Of a stretch of DNA of 64,000 nt, positions 1-9,122 are shown piece by piece. A program made the position numbers and the translations under genes. Origin of the DNA: Planctomycetota bacterium (GTDB lineage Bacteria > Planctomycetota > UBA1135 > JADKAF01); the NCBI GenBank assembly GCA_016793245.1, contig JAEUHW010000353.1, forward strand, positions 1 through 64,000. The letters run 5' to 3'. Numbering within the stretch: the first letter of the stretch is position 1; every line of letters starts with the position of its first letter. The notes under the pieces were generated by a model that worked only from the letters and a program-made list of their open reading frames with translations, did no database searches and had not been told where the DNA came from.

Positions 1-1326
1 GATCGTTCGCAGCGTCTCCGTCGCGTGCGTCGGCTCCTTCAGCGTGCGCTGCGCCGGCGGCTCCGCGCGATCCACGTACACCAAGCGGACGGAGAGGCGT
101 CGCGCGCCTAGCGCGCGCTCGTCGTGGCCACTGGCGCCGAGCGCGCGCTCGTCGTGGTCGCTTGCGCTCAGCGCGCGCGCGGCGGGGTCACTTGCGCCGA
201 GCGCGCGCTCGCGCTGGTCCGGTGCGTCCGAAGCACGCTCGCTGCGATCACGCGCACCGAGCGCGCGCTTGCGGCGAGCACGCGCGCTGCGTGTGCGCTC
301 TTCGCCCTCGCGCGCGTCGCGAGCCTCGTCGTCCGCGCCGTGCTCGCCGATGCCGTCTGCTCGTGCTCCCGCGAGCTCCGCGCGCAGGGCGCGCGCGCCG
401 GATTCGTTCGCGCGTTGCACGTGGCTCAGCGCGCGCAGTCGCGCGCACGCGCGATCGACGAGATACGCCAGCATCGCGCGCACCTCGGCGAGATCCGCGG
501 TCGGCGCCCCGAAGGTCGTCTCGCGATGGATCGCGGCAGGCAAACGCTCGGGGCGCACGGGCGTGCGATCGATGCCGCGGCAGCGCTCGTAGAGCTTCGC
601 GCCGTGGCGCCCGAAGGTCGCCTCCAGGGTCTCGCGCGGCACGCGCTGCAAGTCGCCCGCGGTGCGGAGCCCCGTGTCGCGGAGGAAGCCGCCGATGCTG
701 CTGCCGATCCCCGGCAGCGCCTCCAGCGCGATCGCGGCGACGAACGCAGGCTCTTGCTCGGGGCGCACCCACGCGACGCCGCCGGGCTTCGCGAGGCGCG
801 TCGCCAGGCGCGCGATCAAGCGGTTCGAGCCCAGGCCCAGCGAGACCGCGAGGCCGCTCGCCTCGCGCACCGCGCGCGCGATCTTCTCACCGAGGTCGAG
901 CGGTCCGGCGCCGTGCAGGCGCAGCGTCCCGCTGAGATCGGCATAGGCATCGTCGATCGAGGTCGCCTCGACGAGCGGGGTGAACGCGCGCACGGCTCGC
1001 AGCACGCGCTCGCGCGCCGCGTTCGCGCGGATCGACGAGCCCGGTAGGAACACCGCGCGGACCCCCGCGCGCCGCGCGATCCGCGCCGCCTGCGGCAGCA
1101 ACATGCCGGGTTTGATGCCGAGGGAGCGCGCGACATAGGAGCACGACATCACGAGGTTCCGGTCGGTGGGGCGGCCGCCCACGATCACCGCCTTCCCGCG
1201 GAGACGCGGATCGTGCGCCTGCTCGACGGAGGCGAGGAAGGCGTCGATGTCGAGGTGCGCGATCACGCGGCCGAACACGTGGTCCAGCGCGGCGCGGTCC
1301 TCCGACCGTGGTTCAGCGGGTGACAT
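1..1326 (-). CDS. dinB: DNA polymerase IV-like Y-family polymerase, 3' end outside the window
   Basis: Translesion DNA polymerase of the DinB class, which copies past damaged template bases at low fidelity. Reading from the ATG at 1326, the protein shows the palm motif HLDIDAFLASVEQ, then RSLGIKPGM, a second acidic motif EATSIDDAYADL (SIDD, the expected catalytic Asp pair) and the helix-hairpin-helix segment ALPGIGSSIGGFLRDTGL. The frame stays open to base 1, so the C-terminus is missing. The little-finger region is interrupted by a low-complexity stretch encoded by a 30-bp tandem repeat, after which a conserved-looking strand (LSVRLVYVDRA) resumes. It is divergent from the sensor gene at 1468, leaving about 140 bp for promoters. 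Family assignment is firm. Whether it is DinB or a DinB-like ImuB relative is less certain, but the intact acidic residues favour an active polymerase. Confidence 0.88.
   Translation of the reverse strand, partial: MSPAEPRSEDRAALDHVFGRVIAHLDIDAFLASVEQAHDPRLRGKAVIVGGRPTDRNLVMSCSYVARSLGIKPGMLLPQAARIARRAGVRAVFLPGSSIRANAARERVLRAVRAFTPLVEATSIDDAYADLSGTLRLHGAGPLDLGEKIARAVREASGLAVSLGLGSNRLIARLATRLAKPGGVAWVRPEQEPAFVAAIALEALPGIGSSIGGFLRDTGLRTAGDLQRVPRETLEATFGRHGAKLYERCRGIDRTPVRPERLPAAIHRETTFGAPTADLAEVRAMLAYLVDRACARLRALSHVQRANESGARALRAELAGARADGIGEHGADDEARDAREGEERTRSARARRKRALGARDRSERASDAPDQRERALGASDPAARALSASDHDERALGASGHDERALGARRLSVRLVYVDRAEPPAQRTLKEPTHATETLRTI
104..283 (-). repeat. Six-unit 30-bp tandem repeat inside dinB
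   Basis: Six consecutive 30-bp units begin at 104, 134, 164, 194, 224 and 254, each starting with a gcgc(c/t) or close variant and containing gagcgcgcgctcg or a variant. In the dinB frame each unit encodes ten residues of the form ERALGASDxD, so the repeat adds about 60 residues without shifting the frame. A seventh, badly degraded unit may follow to about 300. Such runs are prone to slippage. Confidence 0.85.
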
Positions 1327-1467
1327 GGAGCCCCCTTCGGCTCGTTCCTGGTTCGTCCTTTGTTAGGGTACGCCGGGCGGAGCGGCGAAGGGAAGAGGCG
1401 GGTTTCAGCGCGGCGGCCGCGGCGGGCGAAGAGAGGGCAGAACCCTCGCCGGAGCGGAGGAGACCGC

Positions 1468-2505
1468 ATGCGCCGCGCGCGCACTCGAACGACGGAGGCC
1501 CGGCACTCGCGCGGGGCCGACCTGGAGCACGTCCTGAACCGGGACCTCGTGCGCTTGCTGGCCCTGGTGGACGGCGCGCGCGAGGCGCTGCTCTGCCTCG
1601 GCGCCGATGGCGCGGTGCTGCACCTGAATCCCGCGGCCGAGGAGCTCTTCGGCGTCCACGCGCTGGAGGTGCTGGGGCGCGCGTGGCGGGAGGTGCTCCC
1701 GGCGTGGCTGGCGCCCGCGCTCCTGGCGCCCGCGGCGCCGCGCGCCGCCGAGGAGAGCCGCGACGCCGAGCAGCGCTGGTGGGTCTGCACCGAGCGCGGC
1801 GAGCACGAGCTGCGGCGCCGCGAGCTCTCCGCCGGCGAGCGCCTGCTCTTCCTCTCGCCTTCGGCGGCGCCGCGCGCGAGCGCGCCGCAGGTCGAGCTGC
1901 CGAGCTGGGAGGCGCTGCATGGCGCGTCGCGTTCGGCCGAGCGCTTCGCCGAGTGGACCGAGCTCTGCGGCGGGACGCTGGAGCCGGAGGCGCTCTTCGC
2001 GCTCGGTCCCGCGCTCGGCGCGCGTGTGCGGCAATGGGAGGCCGAGGCGCATGCGCGCGGCCTCGCGTTCCGCGCTCGCCTGGACGAGCGCTCCCTCGCG
2101 CAACCGCTCGAAGGCGAAGCGCATCACGCGCTGCGCGCGCTGGAGGAACTCGTCGACAACGCGTTCGCGTTCACGCCGCGCGGCGGCGCGATCGAGCTCT
2201 GCATCGAGAGCGAGGCGGCCGGCGTCGCCTGCCGCGTGCGGAACTCCGGCGCGGGCCTGGGACCCGGCGAATGGGAGCGCGCGCGCCGCGCGTTCGCGCG
2301 CCTCTCCGATCCGCTCGATGGGCGCGCCGCCGGGCCTGGGCTCGGCTTGGCGCTCGTCGATGCGCACCTGGAGCGCCTGCGCACGCGGCCGCTCGCGCGG
2401 CGCGATGCGGATGGCGCCGCGCCGAGCTTCTGCGTCTCGTTCCACCTCCTCGGGGCCCCGCTGCGCATCGCGGAGCGCGTTGAGACTGGCGCGGCGATAG
2501 GTTAG
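1468..2505 (+). CDS. PAS domain protein with histidine-kinase-type ATPase domain
   Basis: Putative sensor kinase of 345 residues. An N-terminal PAS-like segment (roughly residues 25-80, with LCLGADGAVLHLNPAAEELF) is followed by a linker and a C-terminal HATPase_c domain showing the N box ELVDNAFAF, a G1-like motif NSGAGLGPGE and a G2-like GPGLGLALVDAH. I cannot find a convincing phosphoacceptor H-box in the linker (around PSWEALHGASRSAERF), so autophosphorylation is doubtful. No membrane segment is visible, so it should be cytoplasmic. I chose the ATG at 1468 because GGAGGAG lies just upstream; the frame is open further upstream to a TTG at 1360. The next gene, 12 bp downstream, is receiver-like, which suggests a two-component pair. 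Confidence 0.72.
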   Translation: MRRARTRTTEARHSRGADLEHVLNRDLVRLLALVDGAREALLCLGADGAVLHLNPAAEELFGVHALEVLGRAWREVLPAWLAPALLAPAAPRAAEESRDAEQRWWVCTERGEHELRRRELSAGERLLFLSPSAAPRASAPQVELPSWEALHGASRSAERFAEWTELCGGTLEPEALFALGPALGARVRQWEAEAHARGLAFRARLDERSLAQPLEGEAHHALRALEELVDNAFAFTPRGGAIELCIESEAAGVACRVRNSGAGLGPGEWERARRAFARLSDPLDGRAAGPGLGLALVDAHLERLRTRPLARRDADGAAPSFCVSFHLLGAPLRIAERVETGAAIG

Positions 2506-2517
2506 AAGCCGCGCGTC

Positions 2518-2991
2518 GTGAGCCCTGCCGATCCACGAGCCGCTGCCTCATCGAACGCCGCCGGAGCGAGCTCTGTCGCGTCGAGTGCGGCCGTGTCGAG
2601 TGCGGCCGTGTCGAGCTCGACCTCCGAGCCGCGCTGCCGTGCGCTCGTCGTCTGCCGCAACGCGCCGCTCGTGGCCCGGCTCTCTGCCGAGCTCGCTTCG
2701 CGCGGCGTCGAGCTGCGCGCGCTCGAGCAGGTGCTCGATGTGGCCGGACATCTCGAGCCGAAGCCCGCGCTCGTCGTGGTCGATCTGCTGGCCGACGTCC
2801 CCGATCCCTGGCACCGCGTGCACCGCATGGTGCGCCGCTGCCGCGAGGTCGGCGTGCCCGCGCTCTTCTTCGCTTCCGCGCCGGTCGCGGTCTCCGGTGA
2901 AGGCACGGCCTTGGAGCCCTTCGATGTCGAGCGCCTGCTGCGCGACATGCTGCGGCTGCTCGGGTTGCAGCGCGGCGGAGCCGCGAGCTGA
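2518..2991 (+). CDS. Receiver-like protein, degenerate response regulator
   Basis: A 157-residue protein starting at GTG 2518. The first 35 residues are Ala/Ser-rich low complexity, encoded partly by a short tandem repeat (tcgagtgcggccgtg). The remainder resembles a CheY-type fold: strand 1 CRALVVCRNAPLVARLSAEL, then ALVVVDLLADVPD with an Asp at the expected phosphorylation position, and GVPALFFASAPV near the position of strand 4. The acidic pair normally seen after strand 1 is absent and no clear Lys is visible near strand 5, so phosphorylation may not occur. It lies 12 bp after the HATPase gene and 9 bp before the HD hydrolase gene, consistent with one transcript. Function unknown beyond a probable signalling role. 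Confidence 0.55.
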   Translation: MSPADPRAAASSNAAGASSVASSAAVSSAAVSSSTSEPRCRALVVCRNAPLVARLSAELASRGVELRALEQVLDVAGHLEPKPALVVVDLLADVPDPWHRVHRMVRRCREVGVPALFFASAPVAVSGEGTALEPFDVERLLRDMLRLLGLQRGGAAS

Positions 2992-3000
2992 GAGGGATCC

Positions 3001-3570
3001 ATGAGCGAACGAACCAACGCGTCCGCGCACGGCGCCTTGCTGCTCGAGCTCACGCGCCTCTACTGCGAACCGCACCGGCGCTACCACGGCCTCGTGCATA
3101 TCGCCGAGCTCTTGGAGCACGGGCGTTCCCTCGACCTCGACGACGATCAGGTGTGGGCCATCTGGTTCCACGATGCGATCTACGATCCGCGCCGCGACGA
3201 CAACGAGGCTCGGAGCGCTGAGCTCGCCGTGCAGCGCCTGCGCGCGATCGGCTGGCCCGAGGACGGCATCGAGCGCGTGCGCCGCATCGTGCTCGACACC
3301 TGCGGCCACCGCGCGAGCTCCGAGCACTCGTGGAAGGTGCTCGACCTCGACTTGTCGCCGCTCGCCGCGCCGCGCGAGCGCTTCGAGAAGAACTCGCGCG
3401 ACCTCGCCGAGGAGTACGCGCATCTGACGCCGGACGCGCTGCGGGAAGGACGCGCGAAGTTCGCCGCGACGTTCCTCGCGCGCGAGCGGCTCTTCTATAC
3501 GCCGTGGGGGGAGCGCCTCGAGGCGCAGGCGCGGGAGAACTTGGCGCGGCTCCGGGACGGCTTGGTGTAG
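3001..3570 (+). CDS. Predicted metal-dependent HD-superfamily phosphohydrolase
   Basis: Small (189-residue) cytoplasmic protein of the COG4339-like HD family. Visible signatures are LTRLYCEPHRRYHGLVHI near the N-terminus, AIWFHDAIYDP (the HD pair), DDNEARSAELA and a later LDLDLSPLA with acidic residues that would complete the metal site. Length matches the family. Substrate is unknown; members are usually annotated only as predicted phosphohydrolases. The ATG at 3001 follows AGAGGGATCC, and the gene is the third in a row with the sensor and receiver-like genes. Confidence 0.78.
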   Translation: MSERTNASAHGALLLELTRLYCEPHRRYHGLVHIAELLEHGRSLDLDDDQVWAIWFHDAIYDPRRDDNEARSAELAVQRLRAIGWPEDGIERVRRIVLDTCGHRASSEHSWKVLDLDLSPLAAPRERFEKNSRDLAEEYAHLTPDALREGRAKFAATFLARERLFYTPWGERLEAQARENLARLRDGLV

Positions 3571-3763
3571 CTCGCGCGCGACGCCTCGCGTGGACCATGC
3601 GCGCCCTGGTTCGCTCTCGTCGCCGAGTGCTCTCGAGCTCGCGCCTTGACGATCCCTGAGCACGTGCAGAGGATCCACTGCGAAGTGCGAGTGCAGGCCT
3701 GGAGCGTCGCTCGGGGCTTCCGCTGGCGCGGATCGCGATCCCGCTCGCTCGAAGGAGGAAGTC

Positions 3764-5458
3764 ATGCCTTGCTCGGTGCCGCTCGACCGTGCGTTGGTGT
3801 CCATCGCCGCGCTGCTCTTCGGCGGCAGCGCGGTAGCATCAGCGCAAACCGTCGAACGCGTCAGCGTGAGTTCGTGGGGCTCTCAGCCTCTCGTCCGCCA
3901 CGTGTACGTGAATCGCCCCGATCAGAGCATCTCGGCGGACGGTCGCTGGATCGCCTTCTGCAGCATGTCGGCCGAGCTCGTTCCCGGTGTGGGCGGCCAC
4001 TTCTCGATCTTCCTGCACGACCGCTGGACGCACGAGACGACTCTGGTCTCGCGGCGTTCGGACGGGAGCGCCATCTCGATGCCGAATCTCTATCCCGCGT
4101 TGACGCCGGATGGGAGATTCCTGGCCTTCCGTTCCGAGGACCGAGTCCTTCATGGAACCAGCAATACCAATGCTCAGATCTACGTGAAGGATCTGCATTC
4201 GGGCGTGGTAAGGCTCGTCAGTCGTACCCCTGCCGGGCTTCCAGGTAATCTTCACGCAGTGGGTGCGCCTTCGATCTCGGATGACGGGCGCTTCGTTGCA
4301 TTTGCAAGCTTCGCCAGCGACCTGGTGCCCGGAGACACGAACGGCCGAGAGGATGTCTTCGTCCACGATCTAACAATGGGGATCGTCAGTCGAGTCTCGC
4401 TCTCTCCTTCGGGCGTCGAGGGGAATCGCGCGAGCGTCCAACCGTGGATCGCCGGAGATGGAAGCGCCATCTTGTATTTCGGTGGCGCGACCAACTTCTA
4501 TCCCAACACTCCGATCAACACCGCGTTGGTCATGTGGCGCGACCTGCGGACAGGGCAGACCCTGTGCGTGAATCAGGACGCGTCGGGTCAGATCATCGGC
4601 GGAGGATATGGGCCCAGCGCGATTTCGGCGGATGGTCGTCTGGTCTGCTTCAATTCCAATGTGGGGGGGCTCGTGCCGGGTGACACGAACCTGCGCTGGG
4701 ACGTCTTCGTGCGCGATGTGACGACGTGGCAGCTCGAGCGCGTGAGCGTGGATTCGAACGGCAACCAAGGCAATCTCGACAGCTACGGTGGGAGGCTCTC
4801 TCGCGACGGCCGCTTCGTCGTCTTCAAGTCGGAGGCGACGAACTGGTTCTCCGGCCGTCCTGCGAACGTGCTCTACCTCCACGATCGCGTGACCCGCACG
4901 ACGCGCCCCGTCTGCGAGGACGCCTTCGGCAACCCCGCGGATCACATCAGTGCCTACGGCGTGATCTCTGGCGATGGTCGCGTTGTGGCGTTCGATAGCT
5001 TCGCGACGAACCTCGTGCCCGACGACACCAATCGCGAGACCGACTTCTTCGTGCGCGACGTGGAGTGCCCGTCGATCGCGGGCGCCTACGAGCGCGGCTG
5101 CACCGGTTCGAACGGCCGGATCCCGCTGGTCTACCTCGCGGGCTGCCCGAGCGCGGGGCGCGACATCGCGCTCGGCGTGAAGGGCACCTTGCCGAACGCC
5201 GCGACGGCGGTGATCTTCGGCGCGCAACGAGGGAGCTTCCCGCTCGATGCGAATGGCTGCACCGTGCTCTTGGATGCGTTCTTCCTGAGCTCGACGCTGC
5301 TCCTGCCGACCGACGCGGAAGGCAACGCTCACTTGCCGCTGCGCATTCCAGCGTTGCCCGGATTGCGCGGCGACTTCGCGCTGCAGGCGCTGGTCTTCGA
5401 TGCGGGGACGGCGAGCGGGCTCGCGACGACGCGGGGGATCGAGGTGCGGATGCGCTGA
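3764..5458 (+). CDS. Secreted TolB/PD40-type beta-propeller protein
   Basis: Exported protein of 564 residues with a signal peptide (hydrophobic ALVSIAALLFGGSAVASA, cleavage probably after ASA). Residues about 30-440 hold repeated propeller blades, each with an S(A/D)DGRxxAFxS core and a partner LVPGDTNxxxDVFVHD or close variant; at least six copies are seen. The D-x-N-containing loop may bind metal. After VRDVECPSIAGAYERGC comes a Cys-containing C-terminal beta domain ending in FALQALVFDAGTASGLA, a layout common in planctomycete surface proteins (family knowledge, not proven here). A strong GAAGGAGGAA precedes the ATG. The end of this gene has a decayed copy at 13993-14130. Ligand or enzymatic role is unknown. 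Confidence 0.8.
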   Translation: MPCSVPLDRALVSIAALLFGGSAVASAQTVERVSVSSWGSQPLVRHVYVNRPDQSISADGRWIAFCSMSAELVPGVGGHFSIFLHDRWTHETTLVSRRSDGSAISMPNLYPALTPDGRFLAFRSEDRVLHGTSNTNAQIYVKDLHSGVVRLVSRTPAGLPGNLHAVGAPSISDDGRFVAFASFASDLVPGDTNGREDVFVHDLTMGIVSRVSLSPSGVEGNRASVQPWIAGDGSAILYFGGATNFYPNTPINTALVMWRDLRTGQTLCVNQDASGQIIGGGYGPSAISADGRLVCFNSNVGGLVPGDTNLRWDVFVRDVTTWQLERVSVDSNGNQGNLDSYGGRLSRDGRFVVFKSEATNWFSGRPANVLYLHDRVTRTTRPVCEDAFGNPADHISAYGVISGDGRVVAFDSFATNLVPDDTNRETDFFVRDVECPSIAGAYERGCTGSNGRIPLVYLAGCPSAGRDIALGVKGTLPNAATAVIFGAQRGSFPLDANGCTVLLDAFFLSSTLLLPTDAEGNAHLPLRIPALPGLRGDFALQALVFDAGTASGLATTRGIEVRMR

Positions 5459-5462
5459 GGCG

Positions 5463-5498
5463 CGTTCGCCCGATCCCGGATGGGGAGGTGGGCGAACG
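5463..5498. terminator. Hairpin between convergent genes
   Basis: CGTTCGCCC and GGGCGAACG form a 9-bp stem around an 18-nt loop, five bases after the propeller stop codon and before the 3' end of the convergent amidohydrolase gene. There is no T-tract, so intrinsic termination is only a suggestion. Confidence 0.4.
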
Positions 5499-5552
5499 TG
5501 CCCCTCCGCGGCATGCTCGCCCACGACTTCGAGGCCGTGTTCCCGGGGCTGG

Positions 5553-7376
5553 TCAGCGGGCCGAAGACGTCTTCGACGGGATGCCGCCGAAGTGCGCCGC
5601 GGGCAGCCAACCCGAGCTCCACGCCGGCAGCGGGGGCGGGCCGAGCTCCGCGAAGGGAGCGGCGGCGTACACGATCTCGCCACCGGTGACGGTGAGGACC
5701 GACTCGATCTCCGCGATGCGCTCCTCCGGGACGGAGAAGAGATCCTCCGAGAGCACCGCGAAGTCCGCGAGCTGTCCGGGGGCGAGGCGGCCCTTGTCTC
5801 GCTCCTCGCCGCTGAACCAGGCGCTGCCGAGGGTGTAGAGGCGCAGCGCTTCGGCGCGCGAGAGCCGATGCTCCGCGCGGAGCAGCTCCATTCCGCCGAC
5901 GGTGCGACCGCGGACCATCCAAGCGATCGCGACCCACGGGTCGTAGCTGCTGACGCGCGTCGCGTCGGTGCCCGCGCCGACGGGGATGCCGAGCTCCAGC
6001 ATGTGGCGGAGCGGCGGCGCGTCTCGCGCGGCGTCTCCGTAGCGCGCGCAGAACTCCTCGCCGGCGAAGGCCAGGCGATCCTGGATGGCGATGCCGCCAC
6101 CCAAGCGCTTCACGCGGCGCAGGTTCTCGAGGGAGATGGTCTCGGCATGGTCGAGAGCCCAGCGCGACGTGTACTCGGTCTCGCGGAAGATCGGCTCCAG
6201 CACGTCGAGGATGCGCGTGATCGACTCGTCGTAGGTCGCGTGGATACGCAGCGGCCACGCGCGCCGCGCGAGCACGCGCACGACGGCGCCGAGCTCCGCC
6301 TCCATGCGCGCGTCGAGCTCGGGTCGCGGTGCTAAGAAGTTCTCGAAGTCGCCCGCGGACCAGACGAGGTTCTCGCCGGCGCCCTCGAGGCCGAAGCTCG
6401 CGAGGCGCGCCACCGCGCGATGTACGTCGAGACGCTCCGCGGCCGTCCAGCGCTCGAAGTCCGCGAGCTCCGCGCCGCGGGTCTGGGCGAAGAGATAACC
6501 GGAGATGCGCAGCGGCAGAACTTCGCTCTGCGCCAGCGATCGAGTCGCTGCATAGTCCGTGGGATACGCGTGACCTCCACCGCCCGCATCGACGGCACTG
6601 GTCAGTCCGAGTCGGTTCAACTCGCGATAGAAGTGGCGCGTCGAGAGCTCGCGCTCCTCGGCGGAGAGCTTCGGGAGCTGCGCTACCGTCTGATAGAGGA
6701 TCGCGGGGCTCGGCTCGGCGTGCAGGATCGCGCCTCGAGCGAAGCGCTCGATGCGACCGCCCGCAGGGACCTTCGTACTCGCATCGAGGCCGAGCGTGGC
6801 GACGCCGGCGCGATTCAGCAACGCTTGGCTGTAGAGATAGAGCACGAGCGCGGGCGTCGCTCCCGCGGCCGCGTCGATCTCTTCCACCGTGGGCATCCGC
6901 CGCTCCGCGAATTGATGCGGGGACCAGCCGCCGACGACGCGCACCCATTGGCCTGGCGGCGTGCGCTGCGCTTGCTCGCGGAGTCGCCGGAGCGCTTCCG
7001 CGAGCGAGCGCACGCCTTCCCAACGCAGCTCGAGGCCGTAGTAAAGGCCTCCGCGCACGACGTGCAGATGGGAATCGACGAGGCCGGGGATGACCCGTCG
7101 GCCCAGCGCATCGATGACGCGAGTCTTCGGTCCGCGCCAAGGCGCGATCTCCTCGTCGCCGCCGGTCGCGACGATCGAGCCGTCGCGCACCGCCAGCGCC
7201 GCCACCTCGGCGCGCGCGTCGTCCTGCGTGGTGATGCGCGCGTTCCGCACGATCAAGTCGGCGTGAACGATCGGCGTGGGCTCGCCGCCGCTCTGGGTGG
7301 TCTCTTGGGCTCCGAGCGCGCGCGCGAGGAGTGCCAGGATCGTGAAGAGCTGGAGCGGCAGTCGCCGTGCGTTCAT
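5553..7376 (-). CDS. Exported YtcJ-like amidohydrolase
   Basis: Metal-dependent hydrolase of the amidohydrolase-3 family, 607 residues, with an N-terminal signal (LPLQLFTILALLARALGA) predicting export. The composite domain begins ADLIVRNARITTQDD and the metal-binding motif GLVDSHLHV follows IDALGRRVIP. Further family features are IHATYDESI, LDHAETI, and IPVGAGTDATRVSSYDP near the end, then the closing KGRLAPGQLADFAVLSED. The ATG at 7376 is preferred because GAGAGG sits 8 nt upstream; a GTG at 7385 is also open. It is the last gene of a minus-strand cassette with the two hydrolases above it. Substrate unknown; YtcJ relatives act on N-substituted amides or are uncharacterised. Confidence 0.82.
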   Translation of the reverse strand: MNARRLPLQLFTILALLARALGAQETTQSGGEPTPIVHADLIVRNARITTQDDARAEVAALAVRDGSIVATGGDEEIAPWRGPKTRVIDALGRRVIPGLVDSHLHVVRGGLYYGLELRWEGVRSLAEALRRLREQAQRTPPGQWVRVVGGWSPHQFAERRMPTVEEIDAAAGATPALVLYLYSQALLNRAGVATLGLDASTKVPAGGRIERFARGAILHAEPSPAILYQTVAQLPKLSAEERELSTRHFYRELNRLGLTSAVDAGGGGHAYPTDYAATRSLAQSEVLPLRISGYLFAQTRGAELADFERWTAAERLDVHRAVARLASFGLEGAGENLVWSAGDFENFLAPRPELDARMEAELGAVVRVLARRAWPLRIHATYDESITRILDVLEPIFRETEYTSRWALDHAETISLENLRRVKRLGGGIAIQDRLAFAGEEFCARYGDAARDAPPLRHMLELGIPVGAGTDATRVSSYDPWVAIAWMVRGRTVGGMELLRAEHRLSRAEALRLYTLGSAWFSGEERDKGRLAPGQLADFAVLSEDLFSVPEERIAEIESVLTVTGGEIVYAAAPFAELGPPPLPAWSSGWLPAAHFGGIPSKTSSAR

Positions 7377-7388
7377 GACGAGCACCTC

Positions 7389-8174
7389 TCAGCGCTTCGC
7401 CGGGGTCGCGCCCGCGGCGGCCCGATGGCTGTGGAAGACCTCCGCGTACGCCGGCATGTGCTCGATGAAGAGCTGCGCGGAGCCCGGCCCCGTCGGTCGG
7501 CGCCAGTCGGAGAGCAGCTCGCACGAGAGCGCGAACCAGGTGCCGATGATGGCGCCGGCATCGGCCATGCGCATCAGCGCGGCGTTCTGCACCTCGGGGC
7601 TCATCGAGCCCGAGGCATCGGTGACGACGTAGACCTCGTAGCCCGCGTCGAGCGCGGAGAGCGCCGCGAACGCGACGCAGACGTCGGTGGTGATGCCGGC
7701 CATCACGATCTTCTTGCGCCCGGTCTTGCGGATGGCCTCGGCGAACTCCGCGTTGTCGAAGGCATCGATCTGTCCCGGGCGCGAGACGATCGGCGCGTCC
7801 GGGAGCAGCGCGGTCACTTCGGGTAGGTAGGGACCGTTCGGGCCGTTCTCCGCGCTGGTGGTGATCACCACGGGCAGACCGTGGAGCTTCGCCGTCTTCG
7901 CCAGCCCGACGACGATGCTCTTGAAGTCCGTGGTCCGCACGTTGTCGACGAGGTTCATCAGGCCCGTCTGATGATCGATCAACGCGACGACGCAGTTCTC
8001 GCTCGTCCAGCGCTGGCGCTTGCCGCCGGGAGCCCAGGTCGCGGGTGCCGTGGGCTCCTGCGCGCTGAGCTCGCGCGCGCTCGCGACGCGTGGATCGCCG
8101 ATGGCGGCGACGCAAATCGCTCCCAAGGCCAGAGTCGAGACGAGGAGCACGGATGAGAGATCGGGACGCAACAT
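7389..8174 (-). CDS. Exported YcaC-like (isochorismatase-fold) cysteine hydrolase
   Basis: A 261-residue member of the isochorismatase-like fold. The core starts at CVVALIDHQTGLMNLV, where the Asp is the usual catalytic acid, and the nucleophilic cysteine lies in AGITTDVCVAFAALSA, the signature of the YcaC branch. Unlike typical cytoplasmic YcaC, this copy has an N-terminal hydrophobic signal (VLLVSTLALGAICVAAI), so export is predicted. It sits 12 bp upstream of the amidohydrolase start and shares its strand, indicating co-transcription. The reaction is not established for this subfamily. Confidence 0.82.
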   Translation of the reverse strand: MLRPDLSSVLLVSTLALGAICVAAIGDPRVASARELSAQEPTAPATWAPGGKRQRWTSENCVVALIDHQTGLMNLVDNVRTTDFKSIVVGLAKTAKLHGLPVVITTSAENGPNGPYLPEVTALLPDAPIVSRPGQIDAFDNAEFAEAIRKTGRKKIVMAGITTDVCVAFAALSALDAGYEVYVVTDASGSMSPEVQNAALMRMADAGAIIGTWFALSCELLSDWRRPTGPGSAQLFIEHMPAYAEVFHSHRAAAGATPAKR

Positions 8175-8226
8175 CGAAACCTCCGGGGCACAGCCCGCGG
8201 GACGAGAGCCAAGGGAAGAGAAAGGT

Positions 8227-9048
8227 TCAGGACTCGAGGAACGCGAGCAGATCGGCGTGAAACGCCTCGCGATGGGTCACGGTCAGGCCGTGCGGCGCGC
8301 CGGGATAGACGACGAGTCGCGCGTGCGGTAGTAGCTCGGCCGCGGCCAACGCCGCGGCGCGGATCGGCACGATCTGATCATCGTCGCCGTGGAGCAGCAG
8401 GACGGGGACATCGAGGCGCCGTAAGTCCTCGCGGAAGTCGGTCTCCGAGAACGCGCGAATGCAGTCGAGCGCGCCTTTCAGGCCGCACTGCATGCTCTGC
8501 AACCAGAACGCCTGGCGCACTCCCTCCGAGATCGTCGCGCCGGGGCGATTGTAGCCGTAGAAGGCCAGCGTGAGGTCGCGGTAGAACTGCGAGCGATCCG
8601 CGGCGACCGCCGCGCGCACCCCATCGAAATGCGCGCGCGGCTGGCCGAGCGGGTTCTCCTTCGTCTGCAGCATGAGCGGAGGCACGGCGCTGATCAGCCC
8701 GACCTTCGCCACGCGAGCGGTTCCGTGGCGACCGACGTAGCGCGCGACCTCGCCGCCGCCCGTGGAGAAGCCCACCAAGCTCGCCTCCCGCAGATCCAGG
8801 TGCTCGAGGAGCTGCGCCAGATCGTCGGCGTAGGTGTCCATCGCGTTGCCGTGCCACGGCTGGCTCGAGCGTCCGTGCCCGCGGCGATCGTGCGCGATCA
8901 CGCGATAGCCGCGCTCGGCCAGGAAGACCATCTGCTCGTCCCAGCTATCGGCGCTGAGCGGCCAACCGTGCGACAGGACCACGGGGCGCCCGTGGCCCCA
9001 GTCCTTGAAGTAGATCTCGACGCCGTCCTTCGTGGTGAATCTGCTCAT
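8227..9048 (-). CDS. Alpha/beta hydrolase, cofactor-free chloroperoxidase type
   Basis: A 273-residue alpha/beta hydrolase. The catalytic triad can be placed as Ser in [11 protein letters not shown], Asp in [12 protein letters not shown] and His in [12 protein letters not shown]. Together with the opening [14 protein letters not shown] and [10 protein letters not shown] this matches the non-heme haloperoxidase/esterase group; such enzymes are often esterases with incidental perhydrolase activity (family knowledge). No signal peptide is present, in contrast to its two neighbours. It is first in the three-gene minus-strand cassette. The gap upstream to the repeat element ending at 9123 should hold its promoter. 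Confidence 0.87.
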   Translation of the reverse strand: MSRFTTKDGVEIYFKDWGHGRPVVLSHGWPLSADSWDEQMVFLAERGYRVIAHDRRGHGRSSQPWHGNAMDTYADDLAQLLEHLDLREASLVGFSTGGGEVARYVGRHGTARVAKVGLISAVPPLMLQTKENPLGQPRAHFDGVRAAVAADRSQFYRDLTLAFYGYNRPGATISEGVRQAFWLQSMQCGLKGALDCIRAFSETDFREDLRRLDVPVLLLHGDDDQIVPIRAAALAAAELLPHARLVVYPGAPHGLTVTHREAFHADLLAFLES

Positions 9049-9122
9049 GCGGTGCTCCTCGCTCGGCGGGCTTTCTGGCCGAGCTCTACCTCACCTGAGC
9101 GGGAGAGGTGGACAGCACCGCG

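Noticed and set aside
44-1047. Plus-strand Arg/Ala-rich open frames over dinB
   Set aside because: They are antisense shadows of a clear Y-family polymerase and come from the GC-rich repeats.
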